From Hymenobacter actinosclerus (GTDB lineage Bacteria; Bacteroidota; Bacteroidia; Cytophagales; Hymenobacteraceae), in assembly GCF_900111515.1 (NCBI RefSeq), contig NZ_FOHS01000003.1, positions 558,001 through 622,000 on the forward strand: DNA of 64,000 nt. The letters run 5' to 3'. A program made the position numbers and the translations under genes. The notes under the pieces were generated by a model, which worked only from the letters and a program-made list of their open reading frames with translations, made no database searches and was not told where the DNA came from. Shown here piece after piece: positions 7,252 through 16,090 of the stretch. Numbering within the stretch: the first letter of the stretch is position 1; every line of letters begins with the position of its first letter.

Positions 7252-8805
7252 ATGCCCTCTCCCACCCTCCGCCGACTAACGGCCGCTGCCCTGCTGCTGG
7301 GCGTTGCCAGCGCCGCACAGGCCCAAACCACGGCCCCGACGACGCCCAACCGTTTTCTTACCGACAGCCTCGACAGCTACGTGCAGCGCGGCATGCGGCT
7401 CTGGAATATTCCGGGACTGGCCGTGGTGGTGGTGAAGGACGGACAGACGCTGGTGCAGAAGGGCTACGGCGTGCGCGAGGTGGGCCGCCCGGCTCTCGTC
7501 GATGACCAGACGCTGTTCATGATTGCCTCCAACACCAAGCTGTTTACCGGCACGGCCCTGGCCAAGCTCGATGGCGAGCATCAACTCAGCCTCGACGACC
7601 GCGTAACCAAGTACCTGCCCGATTTCCGGCTCTACGATTCCACCAGCACCCGCCTCGTCACGGTGCGCGACCTGCTGAGCCACCACCTGGGCTTCAAAAC
7701 GTTTCAGGGCGACTTCACCTTCTTCAAATCCAACCTCGAGCGGGCCGACATTGTGCGCCGGATGCGGCTGATGCAGCCCACCCGCGAGTTCCGCAAGGAT
7801 TACGGCTACTGCAACTCGGGCTTCGTAGCGGCCGGTGAGGTGATTCCGGCCGTAACCGGGGGCAAGAGCTGGGAAGACTATGTGCGCCAGAACCTGCTGC
7901 AACCGCTGGGCATGAAAAGCACCTTCGTCTCGTCGCTCGAATTCGCCAAGCAGCCCAACATCGCCACGGCGTACTCCAACACCTTCGGGCCACTGGCGAA
8001 AGTTCAGTTCGACAACTGGGACAACATGGGCCCCTGCGCCAGCATGGCCTCCAACGTGAGCGACCTAAGCCACTGGCTGCGGTTCCAGCTCGATAGTGGC
8101 CGCTACGAGGGCCGGCAGGTGCTGCCCTGGGCCGCCCTGCGCAAAACCCGCGACGCCAACACCATCATCAGCAGCCGCAAGTCGCCGCTGTTCCCCACGC
8201 ACTTCGTAACCTACGGGCTGGGCGTGGAGTCGGCCGACTACAACGGGCGGCAGGTGTACTGGCACACGGGCGGCGCCTCGGGGCAGGTGAGCAACGTGTG
8301 CTTCGTGCCCGAGGCCGGCCTGGGCCTGGCCGTGCTCACCAACAACGATAACCAGAGCTTCTTCGAGGCCCTGCGCTACCAGCTACTCGACGCCTACCTG
8401 GGCGTGCCCTACATCGATAGGAGCGCCCAGCTGCTGGCCCGCCGCCGCGCCGGCGAGTTGGCCGCCGGCCCCGACCCCACGCTGGCCCTGGCCGCCCGCG
8501 TGGCCAAGAAAGCCAAAAACCCACTGCCCCTCAAAGCCTACGTCGGCGAGTTCGACAATCCGCTGTTCGGCCGCATCCAGGTAACCCAGAAAGGTAAGCA
8601 GCTGCTCGTGACGCTGCCCACCCACCCCGGTCTCACCGCCACGCTCGACTACATGGACGGCCAGGAGTTCCGCGCCACCTACTCCGACCTGGTGTTTGGC
8701 GTGCTGCCCGCCAAGTTTGAGGTAGAGAACGGCCGGGTAAAATCCCTGGAAATGCGCGCCAACGACTACGTAGAAGCCGATTCGTACGTGTTCGGGAAGC
8801 TGTAG
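7252..8805 (+). CDS. Exported serine hydrolase, class C beta-lactamase/DD-peptidase fold
   Basis: A 517-residue protein that starts at the ATG at 7252 with a signal peptide (MPSPTLRRLTAAALLLGVASAAQA). The penicillin-binding fold motifs are present: the SxxK nucleophile IASNTK (Ser93, Lys96), the YxN motif YGYCNS (Tyr186, Asn188) and HTGGASG in place of KTG. About 100 further residues form a C-terminal DUF3471-like domain. Homologues are esterases, D-amino-acid peptidases or beta-lactamases, and the sequence does not tell which. The start lies just past a family B palindrome, and the frame upstream of it translates the repeat. Confidence 0.88.
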   Translation: MPSPTLRRLTAAALLLGVASAAQAQTTAPTTPNRFLTDSLDSYVQRGMRLWNIPGLAVVVVKDGQTLVQKGYGVREVGRPALVDDQTLFMIASNTKLFTGTALAKLDGEHQLSLDDRVTKYLPDFRLYDSTSTRLVTVRDLLSHHLGFKTFQGDFTFFKSNLERADIVRRMRLMQPTREFRKDYGYCNSGFVAAGEVIPAVTGGKSWEDYVRQNLLQPLGMKSTFVSSLEFAKQPNIATAYSNTFGPLAKVQFDNWDNMGPCASMASNVSDLSHWLRFQLDSGRYEGRQVLPWAALRKTRDANTIISSRKSPLFPTHFVTYGLGVESADYNGRQVYWHTGGASGQVSNVCFVPEAGLGLAVLTNNDNQSFFEALRYQLLDAYLGVPYIDRSAQLLARRRAGELAAGPDPTLALAARVAKKAKNPLPLKAYVGEFDNPLFGRIQVTQKGKQLLVTLPTHPGLTATLDYMDGQEFRATYSDLVFGVLPAKFEVENGRVKSLEMRANDYVEADSYVFGKL

Positions 8806-8820
8806 AGCTGCCAGCTTTTA

Positions 8821-8993
8821 AGCTGCAAGCTACAAGCTTCAAGCGGCAAGCTGACCGCCTGTCATCCTGACGAAGGAAGGACCTTATCACGTGAAGACGA
8901 GTCGTTATTACGGTCGTTCCAGCGTGATAAGGTCCTTCCTTCGTCAGGATGACAGGCGGTCAGCTTGCCGCTTGAAGCTTGTAGCTTGCAGCT
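8821..8993. repeat. Perfect 71-bp inverted repeat between convergent genes
   Basis: Arms 8821-8891 and 8923-8993 are exact reverse complements with a 31-nt loop. The outside is an AGCTGCAAGCTACAAGCTTC stutter; the inside contains CTGTCATCCTGACGAAGGAA. It fills the space between the hydrolase stop (8805) and the alcohol dehydrogenase stop (9000), so it may end transcription from both sides. Its organisation resembles family B, but the words differ. Confidence 0.92.
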
Positions 8994-8999
8994 CTAAAA

Positions 9000-10046
9000 C
9001 TATCCTTTCAAACTCTCCATATCAATCACGAAGCGGTACTTCACGTCCGACTGCATCATGCGCTCGTAGGCTTCGTTGATGTAGTCGATGTTGATGACTT
9101 CCACGTCGCTCATCACGTTGTGCTCGGCGCAGAAATCGAGCATATCCTGAGTTTCCTGGATGCCGCCGATAAGCGAGCCGGCAATGCGGCGGCGCTTGCT
9201 GATGAGGTTGAAGGCGTGCAGCTGGGCCGGCTCGGGCGGGACGCCGAGCAGCACCATCGTGCCGTCGAGGCGCAGGCTGGCCACGTAGGGCATCAGGTCG
9301 ATAGGGGCCGATACGGTGTTGATAATCAGGTCGAAGTAGTTGCTGATGCCTTTCATCGCGCCTTCTTCTTTGGTGACCACGAATTTGTGGGCCCCGAGGG
9401 CTTTGGCGTCGGCCTCTTTGTCGGGCGAGGTGCTGAGCACGGTTACCTCGCAGCCCATGGCGGCGGCGAATTTCACGGCCATGTGGCCCAGGCCGCCGAG
9501 GCCGATAACGGCTACCCGGTCGCCGGCCTTGGCCTTCCACTCGCGCAGCGGCGACCAGGTGGTGATGCCGGCGCACAGCAGCGGGGCCACCCGGGCCAGA
9601 TCGAGCTTTTCGGACACGTGGAGCACGAATTTCTCGGTGACCACGATGGTGTTGGAGTAGCCGCCCTGGGTGATGGAGCCATCCTTGTCCTTGGCGCTGT
9701 AGGTGCCCACGAAGCCATTGTCGCAGTATTGCTCCAGGCCCTCGTTGCACTCGGCGCAGTGCTGGCACGAGTCGACCATGCAGCCGACACCGGCCAAATC
9801 GCCCACGTTAAAGCTCTTTACGTGGGAGCCGACTTCGGTTACGCGGCCCACGATTTCGTGGCCGGGCACCATCGGGAACAGCGAACTGCCCCACTCGTTG
9901 CGGGCCTGGTGAATATCGGAGTGGCAAACGCCGCAGAACAGAATTTCGATGCGCACGTCGTGGGGGCCCACGTCGCGGCGCTCGAAGCTGAAGGGGGCGA
10001 GGGGTTCGTTGGCGGCGGGGGCCGCGTAGCCTTGGGCTGCAATCAT
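9000..10046 (-). CDS. Zinc-dependent NAD(P) alcohol dehydrogenase (cinnamyl-alcohol type)
   Basis: Medium-chain dehydrogenase/reductase of 348 residues that interconverts alcohols and aldehydes, cytoplasmic. Catalytic zinc ligands lie in CGVCHSD (Cys38 and neighbour) and PGHE (His63). The structural zinc is bound by the four-cysteine lobe CQHCAECNEGLEQYC, and the nucleotide fold by GLGGLGHMAVKFA. Overall order matches the YahK/AdhC broad-specificity aldehyde reductases. It is a single gene, converging on the serine hydrolase across a perfect 71-bp inverted repeat. Confidence 0.93.
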   Translation of the reverse strand: MIAAQGYAAPAANEPLAPFSFERRDVGPHDVRIEILFCGVCHSDIHQARNEWGSSLFPMVPGHEIVGRVTEVGSHVKSFNVGDLAGVGCMVDSCQHCAECNEGLEQYCDNGFVGTYSAKDKDGSITQGGYSNTIVVTEKFVLHVSEKLDLARVAPLLCAGITTWSPLREWKAKAGDRVAVIGLGGLGHMAVKFAAAMGCEVTVLSTSPDKEADAKALGAHKFVVTKEEGAMKGISNYFDLIINTVSAPIDLMPYVASLRLDGTMVLLGVPPEPAQLHAFNLISKRRRIAGSLIGGIQETQDMLDFCAEHNVMSDVEVINIDYINEAYERMMQSDVKYRFVIDMESLKG

Positions 10047-10215
10047 AACAAGAGGAGTAAACGCCGGAACAGAGCGTGCCGGGCGTGGGGTGTAGAACTA
10101 CGGCCGGGCCCGAATTGTTGCGTCGCGGCCGGTTTGCGCGACTTCTCACCCGAAATTTGCCGGCCCCGACGTACCTTCCGCAACCAAATACTTTTTTACT
10201 TCTCCTGCCTACCTT

Positions 10216-10869
10216 ATGGCCGCTCCTCAGCCCGTTTCCGCCACCTCAGCTACCCGTACCGGCCTCAGGCACAACTCGCGGGGCCTCCGCATCTGGCACT
10301 GGCTCAACTCGGGCCTGGTGCTGTTTCAGCTGATGACGATTCTGTTTCTGTTCGTCATTGTGAAAGTAAAAACGCTGGCGCCCGAGTTCAGCCAAGTGCT
10401 GGCCGACAAAGGCGTGAACCTGCCCGCTGCCGAGCTGCGCGGCCTCACCCGCATCGTGTCGCACCGCATCTGGGACTGGCACATCTGGAGCGGCATCACC
10501 ATTGCCTGCCTGCTGGCTTTCCGCGTTATCGTGAGTTTCCGCCAGCGCGGCAGCCAGCGCACAGCAGCTAAAATCGACGCCATCAAAGCCCGCGGCACCG
10601 GCGCGACCAAGGCGCTGTGGGTGCGCTACAGCTACCGCGCCTTCTATATCATTCTGGCCGTGATGGTGCTCACGGGCCTGATTCTGGTGTTCGAGGATTA
10701 TTTCCCCAGCATCGAGCACCTGATGAAGGAAATCCATGAGTACACGATGTACGCCGTCATTGCCTTCGTGGTAGCCCACATTCTGGGCGTCTTCCGCGCC
10801 GAAGTAACCGATGAGCCCGGCATTGTATCGGCTATGATTAACGGCGGCGAGCCGGCGGAAGAGGTTTAG
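10216..10869 (+). CDS. Cytochrome b561-type membrane protein
   Basis: A 217-residue integral membrane protein with four hydrophobic segments (about residues 30-52, 90-110, 138-160 and 178-198). Histidines that fit haem ligation lie in IWHWLNSG, DWHIWSG and VAHILGVF, as in the PF01292 family of di-haem cytochromes b that pass electrons across the inner membrane. No hydrogenase, formate dehydrogenase or catalase partner gene is next to it, so the electron donor is unknown. The ATG at 10216 precedes a short proline-rich head that may be cytoplasmic. Confidence 0.85.
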   Translation: MAAPQPVSATSATRTGLRHNSRGLRIWHWLNSGLVLFQLMTILFLFVIVKVKTLAPEFSQVLADKGVNLPAAELRGLTRIVSHRIWDWHIWSGITIACLLAFRVIVSFRQRGSQRTAAKIDAIKARGTGATKALWVRYSYRAFYIILAVMVLTGLILVFEDYFPSIEHLMKEIHEYTMYAVIAFVVAHILGVFRAEVTDEPGIVSAMINGGEPAEEV

Positions 10870-10887
10870 CTGGTAGCTGAGGTCTTT

Positions 10888-11008
10888 GTCATTCTGAGCG
10901 AAGCCGGAGGCGGAGCCGAAGAATCTCGCGTGCCAAAGTAACTCCTGACGACAGGATTAGCATTGCACGCGAGATTCTTCGACTCCGCTCCGCTTCGCTC
11001 AGAACGAC
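10888..11008. repeat. Family B long palindrome, copy 4
   Basis: Outer arms GTCATTCTGAGCGAAGC and GCTTCGCTCAGAACGAC. Inner arms GAAGAATCTCGCGTGC and GCACGCGAGATTCTTC. The centre reads CTCCTGACGACAGGATTAGC. It sits between the convergent cytochrome b561 and DUF1990 genes. Confidence 0.88.
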
Positions 11009-11025
11009 GTTCTTTCCCAAATACC

Positions 11026-11748
11026 TCAGCGGTTTTTCTCCAGTTGCTCCTGCGCGCTGTCGTGGGCCGAAATGGACTGCACCGTTGGGCCAGCCGTTGC
11101 CGGGGCCTGCCAGCCTTCCCGCAGCATCTGGTTCACCTGTGCCTTCAGCCGCTGCAACGACTGGCGGGAAAAGCGCACTTGCAACCGGCGTCCAAACAGC
11201 TTAAAGCCCAGCCAGTAGAATGGGTTGCGGATGCGGCCTGTTTGCGACACGGCGTGGATGTGGCACCACACGCGGCCCGTAGTCAGGTTTTTATGCACCA
11301 GGAACTCAATCTGGCCCCGTTCGAAATGGCCTTCGAGGGTGCGGTAGTTATAGCCCCATACCTGCTCCTGCCCCCCGCCGGGCAGCGGCCGGGTTTCGTC
11401 GGTAACGCCGCCGATGCGCACGCCAAACCAGAACGAGAAGCCCAGGAACCCGGCCCGGAGCACCATTACGCGCTGCTCCAGGGGCTGGTCGGGCAGGAAG
11501 ATGCCGGTGATAAGGCCGGGCGGCGGAAACGAATAGCGGCGCAGCACCTCGCAGGCGGCGGCCCAAGCGCCCCGCTCGGCAGGCGGACCGGGCGCTTCGG
11601 CCGGCAGCTCGGTTTCGTAGTCGTCTACCCGCCAGCCGGTGGCGGCGGTGTAGTCGGCCAGTTGGTTGGGGTCAAAGTTATAGCCCGCGTTGGTGAAAGC
11701 ATCGAGGCGGGCTTGCTGGCGGGTAGTAAGGGAAGCGCGGGCGGGCAT
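11026..11748 (-). CDS. DUF1990 family protein
   Basis: A 240-residue soluble protein of a family without an assigned reaction. The DUF1990 pattern is clear in the second half: FWFGVRIGGV, then WGYNYRTLEGHFERGQIEFLV and GRVWCHIHAVSQTGR. No signal peptide or membrane segment is seen. A second, more distant DUF1990-like gene lies 100 bases upstream on the same strand, so the two probably form an operon. Family membership is well supported; the function is not known. Confidence 0.8.
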   Translation of the reverse strand: MPARASLTTRQQARLDAFTNAGYNFDPNQLADYTAATGWRVDDYETELPAEAPGPPAERGAWAAACEVLRRYSFPPPGLITGIFLPDQPLEQRVMVLRAGFLGFSFWFGVRIGGVTDETRPLPGGGQEQVWGYNYRTLEGHFERGQIEFLVHKNLTTGRVWCHIHAVSQTGRIRNPFYWLGFKLFGRRLQVRFSRQSLQRLKAQVNQMLREGWQAPATAGPTVQSISAHDSAQEQLEKNR

Positions 11749-11848
11749 TGCTTTTTAATATGCAGAATGGGTGAAGAATGTGCGGAATACAGAAGACAGA
11801 CGGGGAGCGGATGTAAACCGGATGACAGCCGGTTTACATTCCCCACAT

Positions 11849-12400
11849 TCACTCCACATTAATCCCCTGCTTTATCGTTTCCACCTGCACCGGCCCCAGC
11901 AGCAGGCCGCCGCTGAAATCGGCTACCCGCTGGCAGAAGGTTTCCCAGGTCTGCTGCTGCACCCGCCGGCCCAGGCCCAGCGTGTCGTAGGTGAAGGCCA
12001 CCAGCCCGTCGCGCGAGCGGGCCCAGGAGTGGATTTCGAAGCGTAGCGTTTCGGGCAGCGTGGCGTGGGCGCGCAACGAGAAGCGGATGCGGCCGGCCTC
12101 GGGGTGGTTTTTCAGCGTGGCCAGCTCGAAGAAGTCCTCTCCCATCTCAGCTACGCGCACGTCGCCGTTCCAGGGCCCCAGAATCTTAATGCTATACTCG
12201 TCGCCCACCGTCAGGCAGCCTTCCGTGCCCTTAGATTTCTCGAAGTCAGCCAGCAAATCGGGGGAGAAATCGGGCAGGTGGCATTCGATATGGTGCAACA
12301 GCTCCGCGGCCGACTGGCGCGGGCGCTGCACGTCCACCCAGTAGCGGCGCTCGAAAAGCGGGCCGCTACCGGCGCTGGCGGGTTGTTCGGGCTTGGGCAT
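11849..12400 (-). CDS. DUF1990-like protein
   Basis: A 183-residue product from the ATG at 12400 (an ATG two codons earlier is equally possible). Its middle reads FFELATLKNHPEAGRIRFSL and then FEIHSWARSRDGLVAFTYD, which follows the same order as the last 120 residues of the neighbouring DUF1990 protein: growth of a beta sheet, then an aromatic W-x-R segment. The match is weaker than for its neighbour. No catalytic residues can be proposed. It probably shares a transcript with the downstream gene at 11026. Confidence 0.65.
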   Translation of the reverse strand: MPKPEQPASAGSGPLFERRYWVDVQRPRQSAAELLHHIECHLPDFSPDLLADFEKSKGTEGCLTVGDEYSIKILGPWNGDVRVAEMGEDFFELATLKNHPEAGRIRFSLRAHATLPETLRFEIHSWARSRDGLVAFTYDTLGLGRRVQQQTWETFCQRVADFSGGLLLGPVQVETIKQGINVE

Positions 12401-12571
12401 GGTCATTTACGCAAGGGTACCCTCCAATAAACGGCCCCGGCGGTGGCGGGTTCTTGGAAAAAGCCGCGCCCTGCCTGGCGGGCGGGCAAGCGGCGGGCAT
12501 TTCCAGCTCGGCCTGGGCAACCCCGGGCCCGCGCTGGCAGTACACCCGGTTCACCCCGCCCTTCCCTGCTC

Positions 12572-13255
12572 ATGGCTTACTTTCGCCCTCCCGGCCCCGC
12601 CCCCGACCCGCAAGTAGTACGCGAGTTCACCCAGCTGCAGGAGCAGCTGCGCAACCAGGTTCGGCTGGAGCCGCCCACCGGCGAGCTGCGCTACATTGCC
12701 GGCTGCGACTCCTCATTTCCCACGCCCGACACGGTGCTGTCGGTGTTCGTGGTGCTGGAGCTGCCCTCGTTGGGCTTCATCGAGAAAGTGTACCACGTGG
12801 GCCCTGTGCCGCTGCCCTACATTCCGGGACTGCTCTCGTTCCGCGAAGCACCCAACCTGCTGCGAGCCTACGAGAAGCTGCGCCGCCAGCCCGACATTAT
12901 TATGGTGGATGGCCACGGCATTGCCCACCCGCGCCGCATGGGCATTGCGGCCCACCTGGGCGTCGAGCTCGACGTGCCCACGTTCGGCGTGGCCAAGCAG
13001 CGCCTGACCGGCGTTTATGAGGAGCCGGCCCTCACCAAAGGCAGCATCACCCCACTCACCGACAAAAGCGGCGAGCTGCTAGGCCAGGTTATCCGCAGCA
13101 AGGACAAGGTGAAGCCGCTGTTCGTGAGCCCCGGCCACCGCTGCGACCAGGCCACTGCTACGCGCCTCACGTTGGCCTGCCTGCGCGGCTACAAGCTTCC
13201 CGAGCCCACCCGCCTTGCCGACTATTGGGCCGAGGAGTTCAAGAAAGAGTTATAA
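12572..13255 (+). CDS. nfi: Endonuclease V (deoxyinosine 3' endonuclease)
   Basis: Cuts DNA, or RNA in some lineages, one nucleotide 3' of inosine, starting repair of deaminated adenine. The 227-residue product has the three acidic metal ligands in family order: GCDSSF (Asp46), PYIPGLLSFRE (Glu92) and MVDGHGIAHPRRMG (Asp113). The PYIP wedge, which separates the strands at the lesion, is intact. I start at the ATG at 12572 (MAYFRPPG); the frame upstream is rich in Arg and Pro and looks non-coding. It is a single gene between DUF1990 and gluQ. Confidence 0.95.
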   Translation: MAYFRPPGPAPDPQVVREFTQLQEQLRNQVRLEPPTGELRYIAGCDSSFPTPDTVLSVFVVLELPSLGFIEKVYHVGPVPLPYIPGLLSFREAPNLLRAYEKLRRQPDIIMVDGHGIAHPRRMGIAAHLGVELDVPTFGVAKQRLTGVYEEPALTKGSITPLTDKSGELLGQVIRSKDKVKPLFVSPGHRCDQATATRLTLACLRGYKLPEPTRLADYWAEEFKKEL

Positions 13256-13262
13256 GCCCAAC

Positions 13263-13357
13263 GTAGGCGCGGGGCTTGCCCCCAACCGCCTTATACCCCT
13301 CGGAACGAAATCGTCGTAACGGCGCAAATGGCGGACGGGAGCAAGCCCCGCCCCTAC
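13263..13357. repeat. Family C palindrome, copy 1
   Basis: Arms GTAGGCGCGGGGCTTGCCCC and its near complement ending CCCCGCCCCTAC. A second copy lies at 23099-23189. The right end overlaps the 3' end of gluQ and supplies its TAG stop codon (13354-13356). Confidence 0.8.
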
Positions 13358-14265
13358 CTCGGGCTATACTCAGCTAATAGCTCAGCTAACGACATGCCCG
13401 TTCCGGCCGGCAGCCCCAGCAGCGCGGCTACGGCGCGGTACACCACCTGGGGCGAGGTGGCTTCGGCCAGAATACCGCGCTGCTGGCTGGTTTGGGTTGA
13501 TTTGGATAGCTTCTGACCGGCCGCGTCGAGTAGCAGGCCGTGGTGCAGAAACCGGGTGTGGGTGAAGCCGGCCTGGCCCGGTAAGGACTCGGCCAGCCAG
13601 AGCTGGGCTGCCGTACTGGTCCTTAGGTCCTGGCCCCGCACGATGAAGTTTACGCCCAGCCGCTGGTCGTCGAGCACCGAGGCCACCTGGTAGGCCGGTG
13701 CGCCATCCTTTTTGCGTACTACAAAGTCGCCCAGTTCCTCGGTCAGAGCCACCGTTTGCGGGCCCTGTGCCAAATCGGGCCACGCTACGGTGGTGGCGGG
13801 CGGCACGCGGGTGCGCCAGGCCAGGTCGGGGGCGTCGAAGGGCAACGCCAGTGCCGCGCAGGTGCCGGGGTAGTGGCCGTTGGGCGCGGCGGCGCGGGCC
13901 AGCGTGGTGCGCGAGCAGCGGCAGGCGTAAAACAGGCTGGGGTGGGCGGCGCGGGCGGCTTGCAGGGCCTGCTCGTATTCGGCTAGGCGGTGCTGCTGCG
14001 AGTAGTGGCGCTCGAACTCGTCGGGGCCGCTGGGGCCGTGGTCGTAGTCGAGGCCCAGCCAGGCCAGGGTTTCAAAGATGTTGGCCAGGTAGGCGGGCCG
14101 GCACCGGGCGCGGTCCAAATCGTCGATGCGCAGGTGCAGCGTGCCGCCCGCCCGTCGCGTGAGCAGCCAGGTAAGCGTGAAGTTGACGGCGTTGCCCAGG
14201 TGCAGAAACCCGCTGGGCGTGGGCGCCAGCCGCGAAACAACGGGCGCAGATGGAAACTCAAGCAT
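13354..14265 (-). CDS. gluQ: Glutamyl-Q tRNA(Asp) synthetase
   Basis: Attaches glutamate to queuosine at the wobble base of tRNA(Asp). It is a truncated glutamyl-tRNA synthetase core (303 residues) without the anticodon-binding domain. The HIGH-type motif is PTPSGFLHLGNA (about residue 15) and the KMSKS-type motif is GQKLSKS. A zinc site is suggested by YACRCSR and YPGTC. The stop codon lies inside a family C palindrome, so the last residues may have changed when the repeat arrived. The promoter (14270-14300) runs almost into the ATG. Assignment against GltX rests on the short length and the missing C-terminal domain. Confidence 0.9.
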   Translation of the reverse strand: MLEFPSAPVVSRLAPTPSGFLHLGNAVNFTLTWLLTRRAGGTLHLRIDDLDRARCRPAYLANIFETLAWLGLDYDHGPSGPDEFERHYSQQHRLAEYEQALQAARAAHPSLFYACRCSRTTLARAAAPNGHYPGTCAALALPFDAPDLAWRTRVPPATTVAWPDLAQGPQTVALTEELGDFVVRKKDGAPAYQVASVLDDQRLGVNFIVRGQDLRTSTAAQLWLAESLPGQAGFTHTRFLHHGLLLDAAGQKLSKSTQTSQQRGILAEATSPQVVYRAVAALLGLPAGTGMSLAELLAEYSPR

Positions 14266-14269
14266 CGGG

Positions 14270-14300
14270 CAAAGAAACTGGCTCCGGCAAAATACGCAAA
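14270..14300 (-). promoter_or_regulatory. Promoter of gluQ
   Basis: On the minus strand a -33 TTTG (14297-14300), a 19-base spacer and TTTCTTTG (14270-14277, one mismatch from TAnnTTTG). Only four bases separate it from the ATG, which implies a leaderless or nearly leaderless mRNA. Confidence 0.5.
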
Positions 14301-14363
14301 CCGGCCGCTGGCGGGTACGCGCACCGCCCCAGTCAGTAGCAATGGCACGACTGCGAAACTATT

Positions 14364-14395
14364 TTTGGCACAATCAATGTATGTACATATATTCG
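14364..14395 (+). promoter_or_regulatory. Promoter of the pirin gene
   Basis: -33 TTTG (14364-14367), 20-base spacer and -7 TATATTCG (14388-14395), 28 bases before the ATG at 14424. Spacing and both boxes fit the Bacteroidota housekeeping consensus. Confidence 0.6.
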
Positions 14396-14423
14396 TATCA
14401 CGAACTCATTTTCCTTCTGCCTT

Positions 14424-15134
14424 ATGAAAACCGTTCTGCACCCGGCCGACTCGCGGGGCCACGCCAACCACGGCTGGCTCGATTCCCACCATACCTTCAG
14501 CTTCGCCGGCTACCATAACCCCGACCGCATGCACTTCGGGATGCTGCGCGTGCTCAACGACGACACCGTGGCCGGTGGCCGCGGCTTCGGGGCCCACGCC
14601 CACGACAACATGGAAATCATCAGCATCCCGCTCGAAGGCACCCTGGAGCACCAGGATGATGCCGGCAACCACGGCCTCATCCGGCCCGGCGACGTGCAGG
14701 TGATGAGTGCCGGCTCGGGCATCAGGCACAGCGAGAAAAACCACAGCGCCACCCAGGAAGTACGGTTTCTGCAGATCTGGCTTTTCCCCGACCAGCGCAA
14801 CGTAACGCCTCGTTACGACCAGCAGCACTTTGCCGCCGCGGGCCGCCACAACCAGTTTCAGCAGGTAATATCGCCTTCGGCGGATGATGCCGGCGTGTGG
14901 ATACACCAGCAGGCCTGGTTTCATCTGGCCGATTTCGAGGCCGGCCACGCGGCCGACTATCAGCTGAAAAAGCCCGGCAACGGCCTCTACGTATTCGTGC
15001 TCGAAGGCACGGCCACCGTGGCCGGCCAGCCCCTGCAGCGCCGCGACGGGCTGGGCCTATGGGAAACCGATTCGGTAACTATTCAGGCCGACTCCGCCAC
15101 CCGGCTGCTGCTGATGGAAATTCCCATGCAGTAG
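14424..15134 (+). CDS. Pirin family protein (quercetinase-like cupin)
   Basis: A 236-residue two-cupin protein like E. coli YhhW. The metal site of the N-terminal cupin is visible: GFGAHAHDNMEIISI gives two histidines, and SAGSGIRHSEKN gives a third. The opening SRGHANHGWLDSHHTFSFAGY is the family signature. Some relatives are quercetin dioxygenases and others are redox-sensing regulators, so the activity is open. The C-terminal cupin (LEGTATVAGQPLQRRDGLG) is complete. A well-spaced promoter lies 28 bases upstream, and the gene appears to be on its own. Confidence 0.92.
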   Translation: MKTVLHPADSRGHANHGWLDSHHTFSFAGYHNPDRMHFGMLRVLNDDTVAGGRGFGAHAHDNMEIISIPLEGTLEHQDDAGNHGLIRPGDVQVMSAGSGIRHSEKNHSATQEVRFLQIWLFPDQRNVTPRYDQQHFAAAGRHNQFQQVISPSADDAGVWIHQQAWFHLADFEAGHAADYQLKKPGNGLYVFVLEGTATVAGQPLQRRDGLGLWETDSVTIQADSATRLLLMEIPMQ

Positions 15135-15262
15135 CCGCCGGTTAGCCCCGCTTATCCGTTATTGCGCTGCTTTGCCCGCCTGCTTTCGTTGGCGGGAAGC
15201 AGAAGCGCCCGCCCACCCTGGGCTTCCAACAACGAAATCATTCATCAGTACCCCACAAATCC

Positions 15263-15862
15263 ATGAGCAACCAGACCGCCGCAGACCGGCTTGCCGCCAC
15301 CACTTTTCCCGTGCTCGACGTTATCCGGAACCGCTGGAGCCCGCGCGCTTTTGCCGACCGGCCCGTATCCGAAGAAACGCTGCAACAGGTATTCGAAGCC
15401 GCGGCCTGGGCCCCCAGCGCCATGAACGAGCAGCCCTGGCGCTACATTTACGCCCACCGCACCGACGAGGCGGCTTTCCAGCAGCTGTTCGATTGCCTGG
15501 TGCCCGGCAACCAGCTCTGGGCCCGCCACGCGCCGGTGCTGGTGCTGGCTCTCATGAAAACCGAGTATGCCAACGGCAAGCCCAACACAACGGCCATGCA
15601 CGACTTGGGCATGGCCAACAGCCACCTGATTCTGGAAGCAACGGCCTTGGGCGTGCACGGCCACTTCATGGGCGGCTTCGACGCCGATAAAGCCCGGGCC
15701 ACGTTTGGGCTACCCACCAACCTGGAGCCCGTTGTGATGCTGTCGTTGGGCTACCTGGGCCGCGCCGAGCAGCTGGAGGAGCCCTTCCTGAGCCGCGAAC
15801 AGGCCCCGCGCCAACGCCATCCGGTTGCCGCCTTCGCCTTCTCCGGCCAGTTGCCCAACTGA
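15263..15862 (+). CDS. Nitroreductase family protein
   Basis: FMN-dependent NAD(P)H oxidoreductase of 199 residues, cytoplasmic and normally dimeric. The FMN-binding opening is RNRWSPRAFADRPVSEE (near residue 25), followed by AAWAPSAMNEQPWRY (near residue 50) and by the helix with MANSHLILEATALGVHGHFMGGF. Family members reduce nitro groups, quinones or flavins. The substrate cannot be told. It is a single gene, 129 bases after pirin; a short hairpin (15935-15963) may end it. Confidence 0.9.
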   Translation: MSNQTAADRLAATTFPVLDVIRNRWSPRAFADRPVSEETLQQVFEAAAWAPSAMNEQPWRYIYAHRTDEAAFQQLFDCLVPGNQLWARHAPVLVLALMKTEYANGKPNTTAMHDLGMANSHLILEATALGVHGHFMGGFDADKARATFGLPTNLEPVVMLSLGYLGRAEQLEEPFLSREQAPRQRHPVAAFAFSGQLPN

Positions 15863-15934
15863 TTACCGGCATTGGCGGCTGGCCGGGCCAGCCTGGCCCT
15901 TTATTAGATAAATGCCATTACTTGTTGTCTTCCT

Positions 15935-15963
15935 GCAAGCCCTGCCAGCCTGGTGGGGCTTGC
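15935..15963 (+). terminator. Possible terminator hairpin after the nitroreductase gene
   Basis: GCAAGCCC and GGGCTTGC (8 bp) around a 13-base loop, then a weakly T-rich stretch. The U-tract is poor, so the call is tentative. Confidence 0.35.
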
Positions 15964-16090
15964 TGCGTTTCAATAAAAACGCTTTCAGCAGAATATAATA
16001 GCGTGAAAGCTAGATATTTATTTTACTTATTAGCGAATCCGGCGAAATCTGCCGTTTTTTGTGGGCATATTTTGGTGAGTGGTTTTTGCG

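Noticed and set aside
8821..8993. The 71-bp inverted repeat as ends of an insertion sequence
   Set aside because: Only 31 bases lie between the arms, so no transposase can be inside.
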